A stretch of 60,191 nucleotides of DNA from the NCBI GenBank assembly GCA_035651055.1, contig DASRGK010000120.1, positions 1 through 60,191 of the forward strand, written 5' to 3'. A program made the position numbers and the translations under genes. How positions within the stretch are numbered: the first letter of the stretch is position 1; each line of letters starts with the position of its first letter. This DNA is from JAFKKF01 sp035651055 (GTDB lineage: Bacteria > Pseudomonadota > Alphaproteobacteria > Rhizobiales > Kaistiaceae). The notes beneath the pieces were generated by a model. That model was not told the DNA's origin. It ran no database searches and saw only the letters and a list, made by a program, of their open reading frames with translations. Below, one piece after another: positions 50,274 to 59,068 of this stretch.

Positions 50274-51911
50274 ATGGCGGAATCGATCGGCGAGTACCTT
50301 ATCAGGCGGCTCGGGGAGGAGGGCGTCGGCCATGTCTTCGGCATCCCCGGCGACTACGTCCTCTCCTTCTTCGCCCAGATGGAGAAGAGCCAGCTCAAAG
50401 TACTCAACACCGCCGACGAGCAGGGGGCCGGCTTTGCTGCCGACGCCTATGCCAGGGTCCGCGGCCTTGGCGTCGCCTGCATCACCTATTCCGTCGGGGG
50501 CCTCAAGATCGCCAATCCCATCGGTCAGGCCTTCGCCGAGCGCTCGCCAGTGATTCTCATTTCGGGGGCACCGGGGACGCGCGAGCGCCGGCATAACCCT
50601 CTCCTGCATCACAAGGTGCGCGAGTTCGACACGCAGGCCCGCGTCTTCTCCGAACTCACCGTCGGCTCGGCCATCCTCGATGATCCGAACACCGCGGCGT
50701 CCGAGATCGAGCGGGTCATCGCGCTCTGCCGGCTGCACAGCCGGCCGGTCTATATCGAGTTGCCGCGCGACATGGCCAAGGCCGAGATCGCGCCCACCAA
50801 CCGCCCGCCGCTGCCCTCGGAGCCGAGCGAGCCGGAAATGCTCGCGGCCGCCATTGCCGAGGCCGTCGCCCATATCGAGGCCGCGAAACGCCCGGTGATC
50901 CTCGCCGGCGAGGAGCTCCATCGCTTCCGCCTGCAGGAGGCGCTCGGCCGCCTCGTCGAGACGAGCGGCCTTCCGGTTGCGGCGACCATCATGGGCAAGT
51001 CGGTCTTTCCGGAATCGCATCCCGCCTATCTCGGCGTCTACGAGGGCGCGATGGGGAAGGAGAGCATCCGCGACTACGTCGAGAAGAGCGACTGCCTGAT
51101 CCTCCTCGGCGCGATGATGACCGACCTCAACCTCGGCATCTACACCGCGCATATCGACCGCCGCTTCGCAGTCTACGCGGCCAAGGATCGCGTCGCGGTC
51201 GGGCTGCACGCCTATGACGATGTCCGCATGGAGGACTTCATCGAGGGCCTTGCCGCGCATCCATGGAAGAAGCGCGTGCCGCCGCCGTTCGAGCATCCGG
51301 AGCATCCCGGTCCGTTCACGGCCACCGACAGCCCGATCACCGTCGACGCCTTTTTCCACCAGGTGAATGCGTTCCTCGAGAAGGACATGGTGGTGATCGC
51401 CGATCCGGGCGACGCGCTCTTCGGCGCCGCCGATCTCTACATCCACGACGGCGCGCACTTTATCTCGTCGGCCTATTACTGCTCGCTCGGCTTCGCGGTG
51501 CCGGCGGCGCTTGGCGTCAAGGCAGCTGCGTCGAACCTTCGGGCGCTGGTGCTTGTCGGGGACGGCGCCTTCCAGATGACCGGCATGGAGGTGACCTCGA
51601 TCGCCCGCTATGGCCAGAACGCCATCGTCATCGTCCTCGACAATGACGGCTTCGGCACCGAGCGTCCGATGCTCGATGGCGCCTTCAACGACGTGCCGCG
51701 CTGGGAATATGCGCGCATCCCGGAGGTTATCGGCAGCGGCCTCGGGCTGAAGGCCACCACCGAGCGCGAAATGGAGGCGGCCCTTGCCAAAGCCCGCGCC
51801 AATACGGAGAGCCTCAGCATCATCCACGTGACCGTCGACCGCAACGATCACTCCGCCGCTCTTCGCCGCCTCACCGCCACGCTCGGCGAGCGCGCCCGCG
51901 GCAAGGCGTAA
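50274..51911 (+). CDS. ThDP-dependent 2-oxoacid decarboxylase-like enzyme
   Basis: 545 residues in the pyruvate/indolepyruvate decarboxylase group. Motifs: VGHVFGIPGDYVLSFFAQM, the catalytic glutamate in NTADEQGAGFAADAYARVRG, ITYSVGGLKIANPIGQAFAERSPVILISGAP, the double histidine in NPLLHHKV, SRPVYIELPRDMAKAEI, and the ThDP site VGDGAFQMTGMEVTSIARYGQNAIVIVLDNDGFGTERPM. The HH pair and the GDG-26x-N site support decarboxylation of an aromatic or branched 2-oxoacid; substrate is not readable. GGGAGGGCAG precedes the ATG. Divergent from higBA. Confidence 0.88.
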   Translation: MAESIGEYLIRRLGEEGVGHVFGIPGDYVLSFFAQMEKSQLKVLNTADEQGAGFAADAYARVRGLGVACITYSVGGLKIANPIGQAFAERSPVILISGAPGTRERRHNPLLHHKVREFDTQARVFSELTVGSAILDDPNTAASEIERVIALCRLHSRPVYIELPRDMAKAEIAPTNRPPLPSEPSEPEMLAAAIAEAVAHIEAAKRPVILAGEELHRFRLQEALGRLVETSGLPVAATIMGKSVFPESHPAYLGVYEGAMGKESIRDYVEKSDCLILLGAMMTDLNLGIYTAHIDRRFAVYAAKDRVAVGLHAYDDVRMEDFIEGLAAHPWKKRVPPPFEHPEHPGPFTATDSPITVDAFFHQVNAFLEKDMVVIADPGDALFGAADLYIHDGAHFISSAYYCSLGFAVPAALGVKAAASNLRALVLVGDGAFQMTGMEVTSIARYGQNAIVIVLDNDGFGTERPMLDGAFNDVPRWEYARIPEVIGSGLGLKATTEREMEAALAKARANTESLSIIHVTVDRNDHSAALRRLTATLGERARGKA

Positions 51912-51945
51912 CTGGCGGATCGCGAAGTTCTCCCCGGAGCACCCG

Positions 51946-52440
51946 ATGTTCTTCATATCGCTTCTTAAGGTCCTGCATGTTCTCGCCGCCGGCTGGTTCG
52001 TCGCCGGCGTCGTCGCGCGGAACGGGGTCGCCGTGTTTGCCGCCCGCGCCACCGGCTTCGAGGCAATGGCCGGACTCCTCCGGGCGGCGGAATTCTTCGA
52101 ACGGCGGATGGTCATCCCGGGCTCGGAAGCCGTCTTCGTCCTCGGCCTCGCCGCCGCTTGGGCGGCGGGCTGGCCGATCCTCGGCTTCATCGAAGGCGCC
52201 GTGCAGAACTGGCTGCTCGTCTCCCTGGTCCTCTACCTTGCCCTCATTCCGTTCATCCCGCTCCTGCTCGTCCCGCGGCGGCGGACGCGGACTGCAGCGC
52301 TCGATGCGGCGCTGGCGGCGGGGCGGGTCACACCCGAACTCGCCGCGGCGGTCGCCGATCCGGCAGTGCGCAATTTCCGGCTGGCGGAACTCGCGGTCAT
52401 CGTCATCATAGCGATCCTCATGGTCGCGAAGCCGTTCTGA
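51946..52440 (+). CDS. DUF2269-like predicted membrane protein
   Basis: 164 residues with four hydrophobic segments: ISLLKVLHVLAAGWFVAGVVARNGVAVF, EAVFVLGLAAAWAAGWPILGF, WLLVSLVLYLALIPFIPLLLV and RLAELAVIVIIAILMVAKPF. The 'KVLHVLAAGWFVAG' start and overall layout resemble DUF2269 integral membrane proteins. Function unknown. It follows the decarboxylase-like gene after 34 bases and precedes the next gene by one base. Confidence 0.75.
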   Translation: MFFISLLKVLHVLAAGWFVAGVVARNGVAVFAARATGFEAMAGLLRAAEFFERRMVIPGSEAVFVLGLAAAWAAGWPILGFIEGAVQNWLLVSLVLYLALIPFIPLLLVPRRRTRTAALDAALAAGRVTPELAAAVADPAVRNFRLAELAVIVIIAILMVAKPF

Positions 52441-52441
52441 G

Positions 52442-52771
52442 ATGCCGCCGATGACGCCGTCCCGCCCGAGGGCCAGGAACCGCGCCCCCATTTCGACCGC
52501 GCCGCGCGACGGCAGCCTTGTCCGCGTTGCCATCCGCGCCAGTGAGCAGGGGCCGGCGGAGTTCGATACCGTCCGGTTCGCGCAGTCGGCGCGCTCGGGC
52601 GAGGGCGGGTGGCTGGCGAGCGACTCCGATCCGGAGGCTCGTATCGTCTATTCCGACAGCGAGCTCGCATACTGGATCCCGCTTCCGGGTCAGGAGCCGG
52701 CTGCTTCCCCCTCGCCGAAGGAAGATGCGTCGGGTGGCGGCGACGACGAGGCGGACGGTTCCGGCGTCTAG
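52442..52771 (+). CDS. Small soluble protein of unknown function
   Basis: 109 residues. After a basic start (MPPMTPSRPRARNRAPISTA) comes PRDGSLVRVAIRASEQGPAEFDTVRFAQSARSGEGGWLASDSDPEARIVYSDSELAYWIPL and an acidic, glycine/serine-rich tail. The pattern PRDG-x-x-V-x-V...W...Y-W-x-P resembles short hypothetical proteins common in Hyphomicrobiales, each seen as 'APRDG(S/T)...V..W'. No function known. The ATG is one base after the previous stop, suggesting co-transcription. Confidence 0.6.
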   Translation: MPPMTPSRPRARNRAPISTAPRDGSLVRVAIRASEQGPAEFDTVRFAQSARSGEGGWLASDSDPEARIVYSDSELAYWIPLPGQEPAASPSPKEDASGGGDDEADGSGV

Positions 52772-52850
52772 GGCGCTGTGGCCCCCGCTTTTGCCAGGCA
52801 CACCCATTCCTGCTGTAATCAACCCCGGGCATGGGCGGAGGGCGACGGTC

Positions 52851-54590
52851 GTGAGAATCCTGGTTGCGGCGCTGGCGCTCTGGCTCCTGCCCGTGGCGCC
52901 GGCTGCGGCTGCCGCCTGCACCGTGTCGGAATACCGGCTCGCCAGCGCGAGCATGGGCAATCCGGCCTACAGGCTTCAGGTCTGCGGCCGCGAGGTGAAG
53001 CTCTCCCGAGGAGACCTGGTCTTCTTCGACGGAAGGGTCAACGACGAAGGCCCGTTCCTCGAAGGCAGCATCCCTAACGAGGACCGCTGCAGCACCGGAC
53101 CGCTTCCCGCTGCGAGCCAGGAACTGCCCGACTGGCTGCGCGGGCCGCCGGCCGAACTCCGCATCAGCGTTAGCCAGCCGATTTTCGACGATGCCTGTCA
53201 AAAGAGTGGCGAGAGCGAAGTTGTCTACCGGTTCCTTGCCGCCGACGCAGCGTCGACCGGGCCGGCGCCGGACGATGCGAGCACCGCGCCCGCAGCCGAT
53301 GCCGGCGAGGCCGGCCAATGCTGGCTGGTCGTCTACGGCACGTTCAAGCGCGCCGACTACGACGCGGCCAAGGCGCTGGTCGCCAGGATCGGCGAGGGCG
53401 TTTCGGTCGCCGATACCGACAATATCAGGAGCTTGCCGAAAGGGCGCTTTGCGGTCGTCGAGGGTCCCTTGTCCGAGGCGGACGCCGATGCCGCGCAGGA
53501 GAACACTAGGCCGGTCGCACCCAATTCCGTCATCGTTGCCGCCAATGATTGCGACGGCGTCGCGCCCGGGCCAAAGGTCGCCGACGTGCCGATGGAGCCG
53601 GCCTCGGGCGACGATGCGCCGGAGGAGCCGGCACCCGCCGACGCGCTGCCACCCGCCGATCCCGGCGAGCCGACGATCATCAACCTCCATGCCGCCGTCA
53701 CCCCGGTCGGGAAGTGGCCGGAAGGAATTGCCTTCGACGGCTCCGACATTTGGGTGGCGGTGAGCGGCTCGCGTCAGATCGTGCGCGTCGATGCCGGGGA
53801 ATTCGGGGTGAACGCCCGCGTCAATGTCGGACGCCTGCCGGTCGGCATGCTCGCCACCGCGGACGGCCGCATCCTGTCGCTCGTCGAGACCGACAGGAAG
53901 ATCTGGCAGCAATCGCCCGGCGGCGGGAGGAGCGGCAATCTCGCCATCATCGGCGATTGCCCGCAGGCCTTTGCCGGCGACGGCCGCTTCGTCTGGGTGG
54001 CGACCTACGTCGGTTGCACCAGCGCTGCCAGCAAGGTCTTCCAGATCGACGCCCGTACCGGTCGCACGGTGCGGAGTTTCGACCTCGACGCCAACCTTTT
54101 CGATATCGCCGTCGGCAAGGGCGGCGTCTTCACCGTGCACGCCCTCGAGGACGAATCGGTCGTGCGCATCATCGACCCTGCCTCCGGCGAGGTCGGCCAG
54201 CTCGAACTGGCCGGTCAGCGGCTCCTCAAGATCGCCGCCAACGACAGCGGCGTCTTCGCCGGCGGGATCATGAACGATGCCGGCATCGTCGATTCGCTCG
54301 CCGAGCCGATCGGGCAGGCGCCGGTGCCGCAGCCGGTGATGGCGCTCGACGTGGACGATGACGGGACAGTGGTCGCCGCCGGCGAGGCCGGCGCGATCTA
54401 CGTCCTCGCCAACAGCGAGGGCAGCCTGCATCTCCTCTTCACGATCGAGACCGATTTCGGTCAGTTCCGGCCGCAGGCAGTGCTCATCGCCGGCGACCGC
54501 CTTTACCTCACCACGCATGGCGAGGGCGACAACGGGTCCCTCCTCATGATCGACGGATGGCGGGATACGCTCGGCGGCACCGGCGACTAG
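52851..54590 (+). CDS. Secreted multidomain protein: SPOR-like domain and beta-propeller
   Basis: 579 residues from GTG 52851, preceded by GGAGGG. Signal peptide VRILVAALALWLLPVAPAAAA; then a cysteine-containing domain (TVSEYRLASASMGNPAYRLQVCGREVKL); a SPOR-like segment at about 140-220 (QCWLVVYGTFKRADYDAAKALVARIGEGVSVADTD, then RFAVVEGPLSEADADAAQ); an acidic proline/alanine linker; and a C-terminal region of repeated strands (FDGSDIWVAVSGSRQIVRVDAG, GRFVWVATYVGCTSAASKVFQIDARTG, GKGGVFTVHALEDESVVRIIDPASG, DDDGTVVAAGEAGAIYVLAN) that reads as a six- or seven-bladed beta-propeller. Function unknown; possibly envelope or peptidoglycan associated. Confidence 0.8.
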   Translation: MRILVAALALWLLPVAPAAAAACTVSEYRLASASMGNPAYRLQVCGREVKLSRGDLVFFDGRVNDEGPFLEGSIPNEDRCSTGPLPAASQELPDWLRGPPAELRISVSQPIFDDACQKSGESEVVYRFLAADAASTGPAPDDASTAPAADAGEAGQCWLVVYGTFKRADYDAAKALVARIGEGVSVADTDNIRSLPKGRFAVVEGPLSEADADAAQENTRPVAPNSVIVAANDCDGVAPGPKVADVPMEPASGDDAPEEPAPADALPPADPGEPTIINLHAAVTPVGKWPEGIAFDGSDIWVAVSGSRQIVRVDAGEFGVNARVNVGRLPVGMLATADGRILSLVETDRKIWQQSPGGGRSGNLAIIGDCPQAFAGDGRFVWVATYVGCTSAASKVFQIDARTGRTVRSFDLDANLFDIAVGKGGVFTVHALEDESVVRIIDPASGEVGQLELAGQRLLKIAANDSGVFAGGIMNDAGIVDSLAEPIGQAPVPQPVMALDVDDDGTVVAAGEAGAIYVLANSEGSLHLLFTIETDFGQFRPQAVLIAGDRLYLTTHGEGDNGSLLMIDGWRDTLGGTGD

Positions 54591-54629
54591 ACAGACAGCC
54601 ACCGCGGAAAAGCGGCAAGGGAGAAAGCA

Positions 54630-55928
54630 ATGGCCCGGACCAACTGGGCGGGAAACATCACCTACAATGCCGATCGCGTGGTTTCACCGGCGAGTGTCGC
54701 CGAGGCACAGGAGATCGTCCGCCGTGCGGCGAAGGTCCGCGTCCTGGGCTCGCGCCACTGTTTCAATCCCATCGCAGATACCGAAGGCGTCCACCTGTCC
54801 TTCGAGAATCTGAAGGGCATTTCGGTGGACAGGGCGAAGGGCCAGGTCACGGTCGCTGGCGGCGTCACCTATGGTGACCTCGGCCCGGCGCTATATGCCG
54901 AGGGCTACACGCTTCACAACACCGCATCGCTGCCGCACATTTCCGTTGCCGGCGCGACCGCGACGGCGACGCATGGCTCCGGCACCGCACTCGGCAGCCT
55001 TGCCACGGCCGTCGCCGCGCTCGAATTCATCGACGGCAGCGGCAATCTGGTCACGCTCTCCCGCGCCGGCAATCCCGACACGTTCCCCGGCGCCGTCGTC
55101 CATCTCGGTGCGCTCGGCGCCGTGACCGCAATCACCCTCGACGTCAAACCGGCCTTTGCCGTCCGCCAGGACATCTACCTCGACCTGCCGCATGCCCGGC
55201 TTGAAGCCGATTTCGACAGGATCATGGGAAGCGGGTACAGCGTCAGCCTCTTTACCGACTGGCAGCATCCGGCGATCGAGCAGCTCTGGGTGAAGAGCAG
55301 GGTCGATCCCGCCGTCCGGTGGGTCGCGCCCGACACCTTCGGCGCCAGGCCCGCCGGCCGGCCCATGCACCCGATCATGCATCTCGACGCGGTCCACTGC
55401 ACCGAGCAGATGGGTGTCGCCGGCCCGGCCTATGACCGTCTGCCGCATTTCAAGGTCGGCTCCACGCCGGCGAGCGGTTCGGAACTGCAGGTCGAGTATT
55501 TCGTGCCGCTTCGCCACGCGGTCGCGGCAATCCGCGCTGTTCGTGCCTTCGGCCCGCGATTCGCCGGTCTGCTCATGGTTTCCGAGGTCCGCACCATCGC
55601 GGCCGACGACCTTTGGCTCAGCCCCTTCTGCAGTGAGGCCTGCGTCGCCTTCCATTTCTCCTTCGAGAAGGACTGGCCGAAGCTCAGGCAGCTTCTCCCC
55701 GACCTCGAAGCCGGGTTGATGCCGTTCGGCGTCCGGCCGCACTGGGGGAAGCTCTTCACCATGCCGGCGGCGAGCGTGCAGTCGCTCTATCCGAAGCTCC
55801 CAGCCTTCCGCGCTCTCATCGAGAAGCACGACCCGGCCGGCAAGTTCCGCAACACCTTCGTCGACCGCTACATCTTCGGCCAGTCCGGCGCCGGGACGTC
55901 GGCGTCGGGGGTGCCACAGCCCCGGTAG
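54630..55928 (+). CDS. FAD-dependent alditol oxidase-like protein (AldO / gulonolactone oxidase family)
   Basis: 432 residues of the VAO family. The opening TNWAGNITYNADRVVSPASVAEAQEIVRRAAKVRVLGSRHCFNPIADTEGVHLSF closely follows Streptomyces alditol oxidase, and His43 (GSRHCFN) matches its FAD-linking histidine. TASLPHISVAGATATATHGSGTALGSLATAVAALEFIDGSG is the FAD-binding core, and SLFTDWQHPAIEQLWVK the substrate domain. It would oxidise a polyol or sugar acid using O2. GGGAGAAAGCA precedes the ATG. Maleylacetate reductase begins four bases after its stop. Confidence 0.87.
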   Translation: MARTNWAGNITYNADRVVSPASVAEAQEIVRRAAKVRVLGSRHCFNPIADTEGVHLSFENLKGISVDRAKGQVTVAGGVTYGDLGPALYAEGYTLHNTASLPHISVAGATATATHGSGTALGSLATAVAALEFIDGSGNLVTLSRAGNPDTFPGAVVHLGALGAVTAITLDVKPAFAVRQDIYLDLPHARLEADFDRIMGSGYSVSLFTDWQHPAIEQLWVKSRVDPAVRWVAPDTFGARPAGRPMHPIMHLDAVHCTEQMGVAGPAYDRLPHFKVGSTPASGSELQVEYFVPLRHAVAAIRAVRAFGPRFAGLLMVSEVRTIAADDLWLSPFCSEACVAFHFSFEKDWPKLRQLLPDLEAGLMPFGVRPHWGKLFTMPAASVQSLYPKLPAFRALIEKHDPAGKFRNTFVDRYIFGQSGAGTSASGVPQPR

Positions 55929-55932
55929 CGTG

Positions 55933-57018
55933 ATGGCGGTGCAGCCGTTCGTCTACGAGAGCGCGCCGGTCCGGGTCGTGTTCGGCTCCGGAACCATCGC
56001 TGCCGTCGCCGAAGAAGCAGGCAGGCTCGGGGTTGCGCGCGCGCTGGTGCTGTCGACGCCGCAGCAGGAGGCGGTGGCGAAACGCCTGCTCGAAGCGCTC
56101 GGCGGGCGCGGCGCGGCGACCTTCACCGGGGCGCGCATGCACACGCCGACCGATGTCACCGACGCCGCGATGGCAATCGTCGCAGCAAAGCGCATCGACG
56201 GTACGGTCGCGATCGGCGGCGGCTCGACCACCGGCCTCGGCAAGGCGATTGGGCTCAGAACCGGCCTGCCGCAGATCGTCATCCCTACTACCTATGCCGG
56301 TTCGGAGATGACCAGTCTTCTCGGCGAGACCGAAGGGGGGCAGAAGAGGACGCTCCGCGACCCGCGCGTCCGGCCGAAGACGGTCATCTACGATGTCGAG
56401 CTTACCCTGACCCTGCCGCCGCTTCTGTCGCTGACGTCCGGGATCAACGCGATGGCCCACGCGGTCGAGGGACTCTATGCCCGCGACGGCAATCCGGTCC
56501 TCTCGCTGATGGCCGAGGAAGGCATCCGGGCGCTCGCCGCGGCCTTGCCGGCGATCGTGCGGTTGCCGGCCGATAAGGCGGCACGGAGCGATGCGCTCTA
56601 TGGGGCCTGGCTCTGCGGCATCGTCCTCGGTTCCACCTCCGTCGCCATTCACCACAAACTCTGCCATGTCCTTGGCGGCGCGTTCGACCTGCCGCATGCG
56701 GAGACGCATACCGTCATCCTGCCCCACGCCGTCGCCTATAATGCGTCCGCCGTCCCGCAGGCGATCGCGCGCGTCGCAAGGGCGCTGGGTGTCAGCGATG
56801 CCGCCGGGGGCCTGTTTGACCTCGCGCGGAACGGCGGCGCGCCGACGGCGCTCCGCGACATCGGCATGCCGGAGGACGGCCTCGACCGTGCCGCCGATCT
56901 TGCGGTCGCGGATCCCTACTGGAACCCGCGGCCGATCGAGCGCACCGCGATCCGCGCCCTCCTCGGGCGGGCGTGGGCGGGCGAGAGACCGCGAACAGCG
57001 AGTGGCAGCAGCGAATAG
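55933..57018 (+). CDS. Maleylacetate reductase
   Basis: Iron-type alcohol dehydrogenase that reduces maleylacetate to 3-oxoadipate, the step after hydroxyquinol or chlorocatechol ring cleavage. Motifs: FVYESAPVRVVFGSGTIAAVAEEAGRLG, the dinucleotide site AIGGGSTTGLGKAIGLRTGLPQIVIPTTYAGSEMTSLLGET, and the helical domain HHKLCHVLGGAFDLPHAETHTVILPHAVAYN with conserved histidines. 361 residues. ATG 55933 preferred; GTG 55930 also in frame. Adjacent to the dioxygenase gene, so the two form a short catabolic pair. Confidence 0.93.
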   Translation: MAVQPFVYESAPVRVVFGSGTIAAVAEEAGRLGVARALVLSTPQQEAVAKRLLEALGGRGAATFTGARMHTPTDVTDAAMAIVAAKRIDGTVAIGGGSTTGLGKAIGLRTGLPQIVIPTTYAGSEMTSLLGETEGGQKRTLRDPRVRPKTVIYDVELTLTLPPLLSLTSGINAMAHAVEGLYARDGNPVLSLMAEEGIRALAAALPAIVRLPADKAARSDALYGAWLCGIVLGSTSVAIHHKLCHVLGGAFDLPHAETHTVILPHAVAYNASAVPQAIARVARALGVSDAAGGLFDLARNGGAPTALRDIGMPEDGLDRAADLAVADPYWNPRPIERTAIRALLGRAWAGERPRTASGSSE

Positions 57019-57095
57019 GGCAATGAAGCCGGCGTTTTCCGCTACTCACCGCTCGCCCAATCGCCGATCGCCACCGAATTCGGGAGGAAATCTCG

Positions 57096-57959
57096 ATGCG
57101 TGACTTCAACGAGACCACGGCGACCGCGGCGGTGCTCGAGCGCATGTCCGGGGCCGAGGATGCGCGCTTCCGGCAGGTCATGACCTCGGTCGTCACCCAC
57201 CTGCACGCGGTCATCCGTGAGGTCGAGCCGACGCCGGAGGAGTGGATGACGGCGATCCGGTTCCTCACCCGCACCGGGCAGAAATGCGACGACAAGCGTC
57301 AGGAGTTCATCCTGCTTTCCGACACGCTCGGCGTCTCGATGCTGGTCGATGCGATCAACCACCGGAAGCCGTCGGGCGCTACCGAATCGACCGTGCTTGG
57401 CCCGTTTCATGTCGCGGGCGCGCCAAGGAAAGCGATGGGCGACACGATATCCCTCGACGGCCAGGGAGAACCGGCCTTCGTCTCGGGCCTCGTCCTCGAC
57501 GAGGCGGGAAGACCGATCGCCGGGGCGGAACTGGACGTCTGGCAGACATCCAGTGACGGCCACTACGACATCCAGGATCCGAATCAGCCGGCGATGAACC
57601 TCCGCGGCCTGTTCACTACCGGCCCCGACGGCCGCTACTGGTTCCGCACCGTCAAGCCTTCGTCCTATCCGATCCCGACCGACGGGCCGGTCGGCGACCT
57701 TCTCCTCGCCATGGGCCGTCACCCGATGCGGCCGGCGCATATCCACTTCATCGTCGGCGCCCCCGGCTTCGAGGCGGTCACAACCCACATCTTCGTCGCC
57801 GGCGATCCTTACCTCGATTCCGATGCCGTGTTCGGCGTCAAGGACAGCCTGGTCGAGCCGTTCGAGCGGAGGGACGATCCGGGCGAGGCGCGGAAGATCG
57901 GCCTGCCCAATCCGTTCTATTTCGCCAGCCACGATTTCGTGCTGGTACGAAGCCGGTAG
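57096..57959 (+). CDS. Hydroxyquinol 1,2-dioxygenase (intradiol)
   Basis: Fe(III) intradiol dioxygenase that opens 1,2,4-trihydroxybenzene to maleylacetate. The ferric ligands are visible: Tyr157 (SSDGHYDIQD), Tyr191 (PSSYPIPTDGPVG), His215 and His217 (RPAHIHFIVGAPGF). The N-terminal helical dimerisation domain (VVTHLHAVIREVEPTPEEWMTAIRFLTRTGQ) and ESTVLGPFHVAGAP are as in catechol/hydroxyquinol dioxygenases; at 287 residues, and beside maleylacetate reductase, hydroxyquinol is the best substrate call. GGGAGG precedes the ATG. Confidence 0.92.
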   Translation: MRDFNETTATAAVLERMSGAEDARFRQVMTSVVTHLHAVIREVEPTPEEWMTAIRFLTRTGQKCDDKRQEFILLSDTLGVSMLVDAINHRKPSGATESTVLGPFHVAGAPRKAMGDTISLDGQGEPAFVSGLVLDEAGRPIAGAELDVWQTSSDGHYDIQDPNQPAMNLRGLFTTGPDGRYWFRTVKPSSYPIPTDGPVGDLLLAMGRHPMRPAHIHFIVGAPGFEAVTTHIFVAGDPYLDSDAVFGVKDSLVEPFERRDDPGEARKIGLPNPFYFASHDFVLVRSR

Positions 57960-57975
57960 GGAGTCCGCGGAACTC

Positions 57976-58224
57976 TCATTCCAGCGAGAGGACGACGCGC
58001 TCGTTCTTCTCGTGGTCCTCGACTTCGACGAGCCTGCCCTTTGCTTCCGGAGTGCCGGACAGGCGGACAATCTCGTCAAGGTCAATGCCGCGGTCCTTCA
58101 GCGCGTCGCGGGCGACATGGGGAACGAGGTTCCGCGCGATCCTCAGGACGCCGCCCGGGATCGTCACCGTCGTTGACGGCTCGGTGCTCTGGCCTTTGAA
58201 GACGCGCACCTTGAGGTCGGTCAT
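57976..58224 (-). CDS. Small protein of unknown function
   Basis: 82 residues: MTDLKVRVFKGQSTEPSTTV, then TIPGGVLRIARNLVPHVARD and ALKDRGIDLDEIVRLSGTPEAKGRLVEVEDHEKNERVVLSLE. A compact, soluble ubiquitin- or PilZ-sized fold is plausible (beta strand, helix, final strand), with no signal peptide. I recall similar short conserved hypotheticals in rhizobia but know no function. The ATG at 58222-58224 is chosen because upstream codons are not protein-like. It converges on the dioxygenase gene. Confidence 0.65.
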   Translation of the reverse strand: MTDLKVRVFKGQSTEPSTTVTIPGGVLRIARNLVPHVARDALKDRGIDLDEIVRLSGTPEAKGRLVEVEDHEKNERVVLSLE

Positions 58225-58416
58225 GGCTGGCTCCGCGCCGGGGCTGCAGGCCTGAGGAGAACGCCGGGATGCCTGGAGGAGTGTCCCGGCCTCGTATAAG
58301 TCGGCTTGCGCGATTATTTCACGCTCACCGCGATCTTCTTCGCCTTCATCTCCACCGCACTCCTTGACCTGGGTCAAACGCCGCGCCCGACCGCAGTCGA
58401 TCTCTGCGGCGCAGAA

Positions 58417-58923
58417 CTAGCCTGTCTCGACCGTCACCGTGACGGGAACCGGTCGGCCGGCCGCCTCGTGGACGGGGCAATGGCCGAGCGCCCTTTGCGC
58501 CAGGTCGCGGAGCCGGTCGCCGCCGGCGTTTCCCTGTAGGATAACCCGCACCTGGATGGAAAGCGGTCCGGCCGGTATCGATGGATCCATCGCCAGGATG
58601 CCGCGATCGTCGGACTGGCTCTCGACCGCGACTTCGAGACGGGCGAGGTCGATATTCTCCCGCGCCGCCTCAATGGCGATGAGCGATGCGTCGCATGCCG
58701 CGAGCGCCGCACGGAAAAGCCACCCCGGCGACGGCGCCTCGCCGTCGCCGCCGATCCCCTTCGGCATGTCGGTGAGGATCGACTCGCCGCCCGGTCCCTT
58801 GACCCGGAAGCGGAGTCCCTTCTCCAGCGTCGCAGTCGCCCGCGAGTCCGTGTAGCGGGCTTCGGCGGGGTGGCTTCTGAGGTAGGCAATTGCGGCCTCC
58901 ACGGATTGCCTGATGTCGTTCAT
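58417..58923 (-). CDS. OsmC family protein
   Basis: 168 residues. OsmC/Ohr family peroxiredoxin-like fold: the two redox cysteines are in WLFRAALAACDASLIAIEAARENIDL and LGHCPVHEAAGRPVPVTVTVE, and GGDGEAPSPGWLF precedes the first. Such proteins reduce organic hydroperoxides; the exact role here is not readable. The roughly 190 bases between it and the small gene at 58224 on the same strand hold no recognised gene. Confidence 0.9.
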   Translation of the reverse strand: MNDIRQSVEAAIAYLRSHPAEARYTDSRATATLEKGLRFRVKGPGGESILTDMPKGIGGDGEAPSPGWLFRAALAACDASLIAIEAARENIDLARLEVAVESQSDDRGILAMDPSIPAGPLSIQVRVILQGNAGGDRLRDLAQRALGHCPVHEAAGRPVPVTVTVETG

Positions 58924-59019
58924 CGCGGTTCCCCGAATAAGGTTGTCCTGCGCAGTCGGCGAATGCCGGTCAGCAGCCCCGCCATCGCCGGCGAGGTGGA
59001 GCGGGTCGCATGCCGCGGA

Positions 59020-59027
59020 TTAACCAT
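59020..59027 (+). promoter_or_regulatory. Possible CtrA half-site
   Basis: TTAACCAT, an 8-base sequence recurrent at alphaproteobacterial CtrA-controlled promoters, lies 42 bases before the start of the c-di-GMP gene. The second half of the full TTAA-N7-TTAA site is absent (AATT). Weak evidence. Confidence 0.2.
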
Positions 59028-59068
59028 ACGAATTTTCCCCCCGTTAAGCCTATCCGGCCCCGCCGGAA

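Noticed and set aside
52233..54602. A 789-codon minus-strand frame opposite the secreted SPOR/propeller protein
   Set aside because: The plus-strand product has a signal peptide, a ribosome binding site and coherent domains; the antisense frame has none.
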